24,092 nt of DNA, taken from Nemertoderma westbladi. Its lineage: Eukaryota > Xenacoelomorpha > Nemertodermatida > Nemertodermatidae. The notes under the pieces are model-generated. The model was given only the letters and a program-made list of their open reading frames with translations. It did not search any database and was not told the origin of the DNA. The translations under genes were made by a program, and so were the position numbers. Each line of letters begins with the position of its first letter. Positions within the stretch are counted from its first letter, which is position 1. The stretch is from positions 1-24,092 of the forward strand of contig JAUCBJ010000007.1 of NCBI GenBank assembly GCA_032718475.1. The letters are read 5' to 3'. Below are positions 7,441 to 15,698 of the stretch, piece by piece.

Positions 7441-9226
7441 TACACCCCTCTCTAGTCGACGCACTGTCTCTACTGCGGCCGGGTCTATTCACCCCCGCCT
7501 CTCTCTCTACTACTGCGTGGCCTACCAGGCCCACCTCGGGTTGGCTCAACCGCGCCACTTCCTGCCTACTAACTACGTGGCCTACCAGGCCGCCGTCGGG
7601 TTGGCTCAGCCCTGCCACTTCCTGCCTACTAACTACGTGGCCTACCAGGCCGCCGTCTGCCGGGCTATGCACGTTTGACACGCTCACATTAATAGCACCA
7701 TTCCCAATATTATTTGTTAAATCAATTAAATTGTTAGAATTTGAAACGAGATTTAAATTAATTAAATTAGAATTATTATTATTTTCAAAATTTAAATTAA
7801 TATTCGAATTATTTGAATTAATGTTATTATTTGAATTTAAATTTAAATTACTACTACCCGGTAAAATATTATTTGCTGCAATAAAGGGATTAGGATTATC
7901 TACTACGGTACTATTAATATTAACTATTTCTAACGTACTACTACTACCCCCCCCGCCCGTGCGGCTACACCAGTTCTGGTTTTCTCGCTCGGTGCTTATA
8001 ACTGGGGTCTCACTCTCTGATAGTTCCAACCGCGCCAGTTCTAGTCGGCGCCGCTTCAGTTTGGCTTGATATTGCGCAAGCCTGCCTAGCCGGGCACGCA
8101 AATCATCCCGCTCACGCTCTGCCTCTATCTCTCTCTCTATGCACTCTCGGAAACTTTGCTCGGCCAACTCGGTATCTCTCGCAGTCGCAACCATCTCAAA
8201 CCGCCTCACCGGCTCGCTCTCTACTCTCATCTCCCGCTCTCTACACTCCTTGACTCTCTCTCTACACACCTCGACTCTCTCTCTATCCTCCCTTGCCCAC
8301 TCTCTTTCTCTCTCTATAACGGCGGCATTATCCCTCAGTTGCCGCTCTGTGCTATTCAGCTTCGCCGCTACCATTTCTAATTCATACGTCAGATTTATTT
8401 TCAGCACCCTTCTTTCTTTCGCGGAGGATGTAGCAGACTTATCGGTTGCGACGGACTCCCGTCGCCCCTCCGTCCTACCAACTTTCCCCCGCCTCCCGGA
8501 ACTCCCTCCGACCGACGAGACCGAATCCTCGGAGTTAACCTCGGATTCGCCCTCCCCAGGTCTCTTGCAACCCACTAATTTTATATCCTGGGCATCGACT
8601 AAGTATGGCCCTATGTACACTATACTAGGCCCCATACCCCTACGTTCCCATAGCCCAAACAGTACGAAGGCAACTCCCCACGCCCTCAACTCTGCTAGTT
8701 CTCTCTGCCCAGAACACACTAGGTGATCAAAGTATCTGTTCGACTCACCTAGTCGCTTTCTCAGTCTCACCTCGTCTATCTTCGCCCCCTCCTCGGCCTC
8801 CTTTAGTAGTTCCCGGGTCGCGAGGTAGGCCCGTCGAAGTCGATCAGAAACCCCGACGTCCTCGTCGCCGACCTCTCCTCCATCTCTCCGGGTCCGACGT
8901 CGTACCGACGGCCCCACCGTCGCCGTTCCGGTGGACCGTTCGTCGTCCTCTGCCTGTGGCTGACCGGTGACATCGGTACGTCGACCCTCGCTCCGCGTCG
9001 ACTCGTCTTTCTCTTCTCCTCCCGACTCGTCTCCTCTACTCGACTCGCTCTCTCCTGGTAGACGACCCCCCACATCTTGGTTCGCCGGGTTGCTCGTTAT
9101 CGACGTGGTCGACGTAGCATCGACCGGCGTCGTGGGTCCGTATCGTCTCGCCGTGGCCTCGCGGATCGTTAGATCGTCGTCCGGGGTCCGCGGCGGTGTC
9201 GTTCCTTTCTCTCCTATTCGGCTCAT
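7310..9226 (-). CDS. Element A Gag-like protein, N-terminal part (coiled coil, Asn-rich tract, 20-residue repeats)
   Basis: The frame is open from 9286, but the first ATG is at 9226 (MSRIGEK). B has a matching ATG (MSRGGEA) at 23965, and the codons before it diverge, so I take 9226. The order is: an acidic/basic low-complexity N-terminus with the conserved TPPRTPDDDLTIREATARR; a conserved segment around VSDRLRRAY, GESNRYFDH and YIGPYLVDA; a long Glu/Arg-rich region with coiled-coil character; a Gly/Ser linker; an Asn-rich tract; three 20-residue repeats (DGGLVGHVVSRQEVAGLSQP type); and a Gly-rich end in the 120-bp repeats. I do not recognise the family. The position after the 5' LTR and the zinc finger downstream suggest a Gag-like particle protein. 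Confidence 0.65.
   Translation of the reverse strand: MSRIGEKGTTPPRTPDDDLTIREATARRYGPTTPVDATSTTSITSNPANQDVGGRLPGESESSRGDESGGEEKDESTRSEGRRTDVTGQPQAEDDERSTGTATVGPSVRRRTRRDGGEVGDEDVGVSDRLRRAYLATRELLKEAEEGAKIDEVRLRKRLGESNRYFDHLVCSGQRELAELRAWGVAFVLFGLWERRGMGPSIVYIGPYLVDAQDIKLVGCKRPGEGESEVNSEDSVSSVGGSSGRRGKVGRTEGRRESVATDKSATSSAKERRVLKINLTYELEMVAAKLNSTERQLRDNAAVIEREREWAREDRERVEVCRERVKECREREMRVESEPVRRFEMVATARDTELAEQSFRECIEREIEAERERDDLRARLGRLAQYQAKLKRRRLELARLELSESETPVISTERENQNWCSRTGGGGSSSTLEIVNINSTVVDNPNPFIAANNILPGSSNLNLNSNNNINSNNSNINLNFENNNNSNLINLNLVSNSNNLIDLTNNIGNGAINVSVSNVHSPADGGLVGHVVSRQEVAGLSQPDGGLVGHVVSRQEVARLSQPEVGLVGHAVVEREAGVNRPGRSRDSASTREGCRDEVRDSEVRCGGWGGGLRAPHRERLVAREGGQRMPHKRGVEV
7514..7675 (-). 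repeat. three 60-bp tandem repeats encoding a 20-residue unit
   Basis: The core gcgtggcctaccaggcc-type sequence recurs at 7514, 7574 and 7634. The period is exactly 60 bp, so the frame is kept. B has three units at 22286, 22346 and 22406 with the same period. Confidence 0.85.
7715..7870 (-). repeat. AT-rich island encoding an Asn-rich tract
   Basis: A sharply AT-rich stretch within a GC-rich coding region. On the minus strand it reads mostly Asn with Leu, Ile and Ser, built from aat/att trinucleotide repeats. B has the corresponding tract at 22475-22665, with extra Asn codons. Unit number differs while the frame is kept. Confidence 0.8.
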
Positions 9227-9286
9227 CTTTGTCTTTGGTGTCAGTCTATCACTGTCAGGGCAGCTGGGCGGATCTGATTCTGTCAC

Positions 9287-9816
9287 TGTGACGGGATCTA
9301 CGGATCCCGGTTTATCCGTTTGGGTTTTCTATCCACGCGTCCCCGCCGTGTGTGAAAGGTAAAAGAGTTCTGGTGTTGGGTAATATGTATAAAGGTATAA
9401 TAGTCTGACAGTTGATATAATATAGTATGACACAACAGGTAATATATAATGGCGGTAGCGGACGGTGACAGAAGTCCCCGTTCCACCCTACTGATCTGAC
9501 TGAGTAAACTGAATGAATGATTACAGGTTACTGGTTATATTGCACGGTGGCCTTATTGCTACTCAATCGATGCCTTTCCCCCCTCTGATTGGTTGATACC
9601 CTTGTTGGCACCCTTTGGAGTGTTTCCCTTCACTCCCTGTGTTCTCTCTCGGTTAGGGGTTTGGCCCCTGACCCCTATTGTGTGTGTCTCCTTTGGGGCC
9701 TATTGTCCCCGTTTACTGGGCTGACACGAGGTTGATTGGTAATCAACCTCGTGCTCCCAATATTGCTTTATGGCTCACTCTGTGGGTTTGTGTTAGCGGA
9801 ATTGGATAAGCTAACA
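9287..9816 (-). repeat. 5' LTR of element A (530 bp)
   Basis: On the minus strand it starts TGTTAGC and ends GTCACA, giving canonical TG...CA ends. The ends are defined by comparison with B: the 3' LTR of B (15473-18525 minus the LINE) and the partial 5' LTR of B both share the terminal tgtgacggg. Internal features are a perfect 13-bp-arm hairpin at 9725-9753, a cgggatc/gatcccg palindrome at 9292-9309 that B also has, CCAAT-like sequence near 9585, and AT-rich TATA-like stretches near 9380-9450. The first 26 bp form their own imperfect palindrome. Confidence 0.85.
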
Positions 9817-9866
9817 ACCATAGGTATATTATAGGCACTAGGGCTCAAGTTAAGCGTGACCAAGTG

Positions 9867-11048
9867 ATGGCTGTAAAACAGCAACAGTACCCGAACCGAG
9901 AAGTTATTTCTCAACTATGTAGTAACTCTAGTTCCGACACCGAAGAGTTAACGCCCGAGATCGGATCAAGGAGGGAAGAAGTGGTTTATCCTGACCCACT
10001 TTTGATTCTTCCTGGGGCAGTGCTCACTAGAGTACTTATAGCCGTAGAAGAACATCAAGCAGACTGGATGAGAAATAAGAGATCGACCAGGGACAGTTAC
10101 GCCGGATACCCTCTGGAAGATCTAAGGTTTATTGTAGAGACTCAATGGAACTTCCTCGGACCCGGACTCCTGTTTAACTTATCGGAAGCAGCCTGGGAGG
10201 ACTTATATCAAATGGGCATAGTTTGAGACACCTGAGATCCCACTGTATGGAAGAGGTCAACAGCCGGATATGTCCAAGGATTCTTCAACTCCGTAGGACG
10301 AATAGAAATACAGTTATTCCAACAACATCAGGGACCTCAAGAGCAGGGATAACTGCTTTACCAAGTGAGAGAAAGGATATTGAGGATCAGATTAATCCTT
10401 TCAGCCTTTGAAGAGGCCTCAAAGAGAAGTCAAGATACATCACTGTAGGTGGCAGTAAAGACTTGGTTCCAACGAGTGAATGCTAAAGTCCAGGGAACAA
10501 CACAATGGAAGGCTCAGCTAACTGAACGCATAGCCTGTGGAGAATCAACCGATGCAACTTTCTCCCATGTGGAAGGCGAGGCGGTATCCGGAAAACCTCA
10601 GAAGAAGGATGCTATTGATATCTATCTGTCGGATTATCAACGATTTATAGGTAACAAGGAGCTAAGGATACGCCTAACTGGACTTCCCCCCAATAGTGAA
10701 GAAGCCATATTCATTTTGGACTCCTTAGATGCAGAGATATTAGCTGCGGAGCAGGCTAAATTTGATGAAAGCATTCTCATCGTGATGGACAAAGAAGAAC
10801 AAATAAAGAAAGACCGGAAATGAGCTGCAACCGCGGAAGCTGAATTAAAAGCTGCAGCGGCAGTGGCAGAAGCTGATAAAAGAGCAGCGGCGGCAACGGC
10901 AGAAGCTGATAGAAAGGTGGCAGCGACGGAAGTTAACCGAAAGGCGGCGGCGGCAGAAGTAGAACGTAAAGCTGCAACAGTAGAAGCTGAATGGAGGGCA
11001 GCTGAAGCAAAAGTACAACTAGATTTGTTCACTATAGTTAATTTGTAA
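9867..11048 (+). pseudogene. decayed one-frame ORF with Ala-rich repeat tail, possibly an old Gag
   Basis: A single plus-strand frame runs from the ATG at 9867 to the TAA at 11046, broken only by five in-frame stops: TGA 10224, TGA 10233, TAA 10350, TAG 10446 and TGA 10821. I see no frameshift. Each stop is one C-to-T change away from an Arg or Gln codon. The first part contains a Trp/Leu-rich segment (VETQWNFLGPGLLFNLSEAAW). The last about 75 codons are Ala/Glu/Lys repeats of the AEADRKAAA type, which would form a helix or coiled coil. I do not recognise the family. It could be the Gag of an older LTR element into whose vicinity A inserted, or a host gene remnant. Confidence 0.5.
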
Positions 11049-13116
11049 AGTTTAGTCTAAATTCGATAAATCTTTTGGTTAATTATGTTAAATATACTGC
11101 AAACTCAGAACATGTCGACATCTCGAACATCTCGAATAGCCAAATGCTTCGGAGAATGGCTGCCTATACCTTTAGCCCACAGCAATGCAAGGGGGAGGAA
11201 TGCCCGCATCGCATAAGGGAACCTACACCATTCGCCCGCACCCACCTAGACCATGATTCGACAGCCTGAAAATGCCCATGCCCGAGGTAAGACTTTGTTC
11301 ACCACCTTTGCCCGCTGTAAGAGTGAAGTGTGACAACATCCTGGGATGCTGTAAAGTTTAGGAGTTAAATATCTCGGATCCAGACAGAAACCCCACGGTT
11401 GATCCGCATCGCTTACAGGTGTGAGCTGGTGCTGTTTGCTAGTACGTGCGAGTACACTAGGTACAAATAGCACGCTTTATAATTTGGTGACGGCCAACTA
11501 CCGGTTAGCACTGTGGGCTTTACTGTCAACTGATCTGTCTGGGTTAGACATATTTACTCAGGCAAAGGGCAGATTTCTGCTTCTGGCACAGATTTTAGCT
11601 AAAGGGCGGTTTAGTAACGTTCTACCGCACCCTTGCCACGTACTGATAGGTATTTCCTGCATACCACCGCGGCAACAATGTTTAGAACAAATTTATATAC
11701 CAGATCAGCTAAAGTATGGTAGCAAATTAACACCCTATTATCTATTTCACAATCAGAGTCAGGTATCAGTGCCGATCACGGGCGAAGTTACTAACACCGT
11801 AATTGCCCAATCGAGTTGTGAATATAGGAGGAGAGAGCCCCCTTTTGACATCAGTTCTTAAGTATTGCGTCAACAGCGCACGACTAGCTTATTCTAGTAG
11901 CTAGTGCCCAATTTATTTTGTAAAAGTCACCAAAACCTAGTATTATAGCGATACCCCAAAATTTTGCTTTACCATAACGCACACACACATGCGTGTCTTA
12001 AGATTGTTATTCTACTGATATTATACCCCTTTTGACTGCTTTTCTGTCGGCAATATTGTTTTACGCTATTGTTATTAACCCACTGGCTCGTTATACCCAT
12101 ATAAATCGCACTGCCACAAGTCTACAGTAGCTTAGGTCCATTAGCGGTAGTTAGGATTCGCTACGCGGGGATTGTTTTCTCACTAGTTTGGTCTGTTTCT
12201 GTAGACTGTATTTCTGCCTCACCACCGGTTAGGGACTGGTCACCCTGATTGTCAAGTTAGCCTGGGCAATTGATTTGCCCAAGTTTAGGGGAAGACATCA
12301 GGCACCGATCTCGCCAGTAGCAGTTTGTGTACTTTGGTATCTATTATTTTTGGCCCGACGTTGGGATTTTACAGTAGATATTGTACATCGGTATTGGATT
12401 CTTCAGTAAGCGATGTTTTATAATTTTATGTGTTAGTAGAATTGTAAAATGATAGTTTTAGTATTTGATTAGCTATATGCTAATTTCGTAACTTATTTTG
12501 TCTTAGGCTGTGTGTGTGCGGTGTTACCTTTTTTCGGTAGTGGAAAAAGAACATAAGGTTTAAAGACCAATTTGTATCGGTACCTAGGAAAATTTTTTCG
12601 TAGAGTAGTCCGTAAAACTCTTACCTTCGATTTTTCATGCCTCATTTCTGGACTGCCTCGAGGATCAGGCCATTTTTAGCAAGTTTGGGAGGTAAAAGAT
12701 TTGTCCACGACGCTGGAAACGGAACAGTTCTCATCCAGTTTGTATCTGGGGATCTGTACGACTGGAAGATCAAAGAAATGTAAGTTTTACGACTCGTGTC
12801 GTTTAAACTTAGAGCACAGTATTACTCTAAATTTGAGGGTTCCACTGTCTAAATTTATGCATTGGTTATTGATACTGTTACATTGTGATAATGGATTCTA
12901 GGTTTCTTTCACTGGTAAATCCCTATAAATGTTGAAGTAATAAAATTTAATTACAGAACCATAGTTCGAAGATCAGCATTATTCATACCAGTCATTGCTT
13001 AGAAATTCTACTGGATAATATTGTTAATCTGACTTAAGTTGTTTAGGTTGAACAAAGTCTATATAGTAAACAACAGGTCCTCCAAAGAGTGTGTCTTTGG
13101 TATATTATATCATGAA
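11049..13116. other. intergenic sequence, possible old LTR remnant
   Basis: No gene is supported. A frame at 11421-11861 (no ATG at its start, 146 codons) has no recognisable motif. Two details hint at an old plus-strand LTR element: a TATA-like atataaat near 12101, and tggcccgacgttggga at 12351-12366, which resembles a tRNA-primed binding site (TGG start). No matching second LTR was found by eye. The rest becomes progressively AT-rich. Confidence 0.3.
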
Positions 13117-13164
13117 GGGGGAAGTTAGATTCACTGCATAAATGCAGTTTATCTAACTTCCCCC
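13117..13164. repeat. 48-bp near-perfect palindrome with polypurine arms
   Basis: The outer arms 13117-13130 and 13151-13164 (GGGGGAAGTTAGAT / ATCTAACTTCCCCC) are exact. The inner arms ACTGCAT / ATGCAGT (13133-13139, 13142-13148) are also exact. Only the two bases between arms and the centre mismatch. The layout (G-run, GTTAG-type start, inner palindrome, mirrored C-run) strongly resembles the E1/A junction at 3662-3721, although the sequence differs. Confidence 0.8.
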
Positions 13165-13920
13165 AAATATCCACTGTTGAATAAAATTGAAGCGATATAT
13201 TAAGTCCGAAAAGGTTCGAGTTTTTTAATAAATTGTGTGGTCCATTTGTTATCTGATCTCTATTTATTGTTTAAAATTCATTTAAGATCACACTGGTTTT
13301 TAGAATATTACAACCTTATTTTTTATTAATTTAACCAATCGAACACTTATAAGGACCGGTTATTTGTACACATACTCCTAATGCGCTCAGTAAGGTCCAT
13401 ACAACATATTAATATGAAAATAAATTATCTGCAACGAAAAGAACCCAATAATACACCATTTGACCTTATTAAAAAAATTGCACATTTGCACACATATTTG
13501 CACAAGTGCACTTTAGCGGATCCTAAAGGTGGTTCCTATTTAACACACTTATTCTCTACCGATCTACGATGGTGCATGATCAAGTGTCAGTCGCTAAAAG
13601 TGTCAAAAATCCAATTTAATAAATCGCGACATTTGCGATTTTGGACCATATTCATAGACATTTTAAGTCACTTTATAGACATAAAAAGATAAACAAATGT
13701 TAAGATTATAGTTAGAAATCACTCCAAACTACATTTTAACCCAAATAATAACCATTCTACGATGAATAGAACTTGAAATAATAGTGTTTGAAATATCGAA
13801 AATATGTGCACTATTTAAGTGCATTTTGCACTAGGTGCACATGCGTATTTTCCCAAGTTGTATCCTATTTCACACACTACAATCTATCCTCTATCCAATG
13901 AAAAAAGTTTCAGATCAAAC

Positions 13921-14131
13921 GGCCCAGTAGAACCGAAGTTATTGATGTTTTAAAATAGTCACTCGAAAATTTCAAATTCACTTTGTCACATAGTCTAGTG
14001 GTTATCAGTCACGTTAATGAAACCTAAGTTCGCGGGTACGAAATCCAATATTGACTATTCTTAATTTTTTGTAAAAAAATTTTTTTTTTATATTTTCACT
14101 AAAATCGCTCTAACTTCGGTTCTAGTGGTCC
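13921..14131. mobile_element. small inverted-repeat (foldback) element with a tRNA-like core
   Basis: The 21-bp ends 13921-13941 and 14111-14131 are inverted with 19 of 21 matches, centred on gaaccgaagtta. Weaker complementarity extends beyond them. No coding capacity is present. The interior carries an RNA polymerase III A-box-like sequence. It could be a MITE or an old foldback repeat. Confidence 0.4.
13982..14053 (+). other. tRNA-like or SINE-head relic
   Basis: The sequence tagtctagtgg (13991-14001) fits the A-box consensus TRGYNNARNNG exactly. A B-box-like ggtacgaaatcc follows about 33 bp later (14035-14046), with one substitution and one extra base. The D and acceptor stems do not pair well, so it is not a functional tRNA gene as it stands. 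A decayed tRNA of the Asp/Glu type or a tRNA-derived SINE head are both possible. Confidence 0.25.
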
Positions 14132-15427
14132 AAATTCAATAAAATTTGTATATTCTTTGCCGTAATTTTTTTTCTATCTTTTGAGAGGGGGTCATTTTAG
14201 GCCCCAAAAAAAATGAAAAAAAAGGGCCAAAATTACGTGATATTTTTCGACCTTTAAAATTCGTAATTTTAATTATAAATGTTAAGAAAAAAGATAGCCG
14301 AGGTAATTTGCTAAATTCTAAATGTACTTTTGGCGCAATACGATAAATTATCATAGAGTAGCGATTTATTAAAAAAAAAATTTTTTTGTCCCTTTTTTTA
14401 AATATTTTATTTCACACGATCGTCTGCCGCACCAGTTGTATAAAAGCTAACGCGCTGTAACTACCGTTGAAAGATAGATAATTTAACGCACTATAAGTCT
14501 GTGTAAACAAATCTCCCGTAAGTTAAGTAGTTTTCGAGCTAGACGATTTCCCGCGAAGCGAGTTTGAAGCGCTAAATTTTATTTTTGGCCCTTATTTTTT
14601 TAATAGCGTCCGCGGAGCAAAACCGATAGCATATTTGAATTCCCCGTATCGATATTGACTGAATAGAGTCTACGTTAACCAACTAAAGTGAAAAATAAAA
14701 AATTATTCGATAAAAACTATTTTTTATATTCTGGCCCTCTTTGGCCTCTATTGTCGACATATTTGTTGTACCCCCACTCGATAGGAACGTAGCCCCAATG
14801 GTCTTCTACGAGTTTCAAAAAAGAATTAGTGGATTCCTACCCGCGTTGTCAAATTAAACATTTCGGAAATAAAATTTCGAAAAAAGACGGACAAAAACGT
14901 ACAAATTTACAGCCCCTTTTTCCACCCGAAATTTTAATAAATATCTTACCCCCATTCGATACGAAGGTAGTACCACTCTTCCCCTTTCCAACCGCGTTAC
15001 TTTCGTCCCCGTACAATTAATATTAGCCGAGTTATAGCGGATCCCGCAAAGTCATTTTGTCCGTTTTTTCAACTTTGACGGACATTTTCGGAAAAAAGGC
15101 GTGGTAATCTTTTTTGAAAAAAAAACGAATTCACTAATTAATCCCTTCTATCGTATCCCGACGTCGGCTAAGCAATAACCTAGGGTTTTTTCGAGCCACT
15201 GTAGAGCACCTTTCAAAAAAATTTTAAAATTGTCGAAAAAAGGACGGATTTTTGTCCGCCGTGTCCGTCGAAGGGTTAGATTTAATAATGTTAGAGTTGC
15301 TAATATCTTAGAATTCCGAGCCGCTCCCCTGGTGAGGAAATAAAAAAATTTGGTCAGTTCCTTCATCGAAAAGTCCCCCAGAATCTCAAGTTAACCTATA
15401 TAGTTAGCGATGGCCTGCGGCTTTAGG

Positions 15428-15465
15428 AGCGGCCGCGGTATTCACCTCCCTCATAGCGGCCGCGG
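15428..15465. repeat. direct repeat of an 11-bp NotI-type GC palindrome
   Basis: The sequence agcggccgcgg occurs at 15428-15438 and 15455-15465. It forms a GC-rich island in AT-rich DNA, 8 bp from the outer boundary of the 3' LTR of B. No function is evident. Confidence 0.6.
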
Positions 15466-15624
15466 CGGTGTTTGTGACGGGATCTACGGATCCCGGTTTA
15501 TCCGTTTGGGTTTTCTATCTACGCGTCCCCGCCGTGTATATGAAAAGGTTCGTTTAGAGTTCTGATGTTCGGTAATATGTAGAAAGGTATAATATAGTTG
15601 ATATAGCAGACATGGATAACTGGT

Positions 15625-15698
15625 TACCGGTAGATAAGTACAGAAGTATTACACGTGATGGCGGTAGCGGACGGTGATAGAAGTCACCGTTCCACCCT
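15625..15698. repeat. 74-bp target-site duplication, left copy
   Basis: Identical by base-by-base reading to 18137-18210. It starts taccggtagataag and ends gttccaccct. The homologous LTR of A has this stretch once. Confidence 0.85.

Larger units (their letters stand above)
3679..9816 (-). mobile_element. Element A: non-autonomous BEL/Pao-related LTR retrotransposon, 3' LTR lost
   Basis: In minus orientation the element has a 530-bp 5' LTR (9287-9816, TG...CA ends), a Gag-like coding region in three frames (9226 to 5394), a 3' hairpin-rich region (5393 to 3714), a polypurine tract (3713-3705) and the first 26 bp of the 3' LTR (3704-3679). It is closely related to element B (15473-24092), which defines the boundaries. 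The rest of the 3' LTR is replaced by the inverted junction to E1. No reverse transcriptase or integrase is encoded. Bases 9817-9821 (accat) would be its target duplication, but the partner copy is lost. Confidence 0.85.
13165..15427. other. AT-rich non-coding DNA with old dispersed-repeat remnants
   Basis: There is no credible gene. Short frames at 13381-13692 and 14829-15020 lack motifs. Visible items are: clusters of tgcac motifs (13480-13515, 13805-13845); an inverted-repeat element (13921-14131); and a diverged internal repetition in which the cccccactcgatag and cccccattcgatac segments recur about 180 bp apart (near 14768 and 14949). The stretch with gccgagttatagcggat at about 15026-15043 has the look of an old dispersed repeat. 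Confidence 0.4.

Noticed and set aside
9287-9816. Terminal inverted repeats of a DNA transposon (TGTTAGC/GCTAACA)
   Set aside because: The 26-bp palindrome is the LTR terminus: B shows the same sequence followed by a full LTR with TG...CA ends and preceded by a polypurine tract.
11421-11861. Small gene of 146 codons
   Set aside because: The frame does not begin with ATG and I see no domain, signal or repeat. It may be chance or part of an old element.
12351-12366. tRNA primer binding site of a plus-strand LTR element
   Set aside because: The TGG-initial sequence is suggestive, but no paired LTRs or downstream coding region could be seen, so it is mentioned only within the intergenic entry.
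13381-13692. Small gene of 103 codons
   Set aside because: It lies in AT-rich DNA with no motif, no supporting context and a length expected by chance. The same applies to 12701-12901 and 14829-15020.
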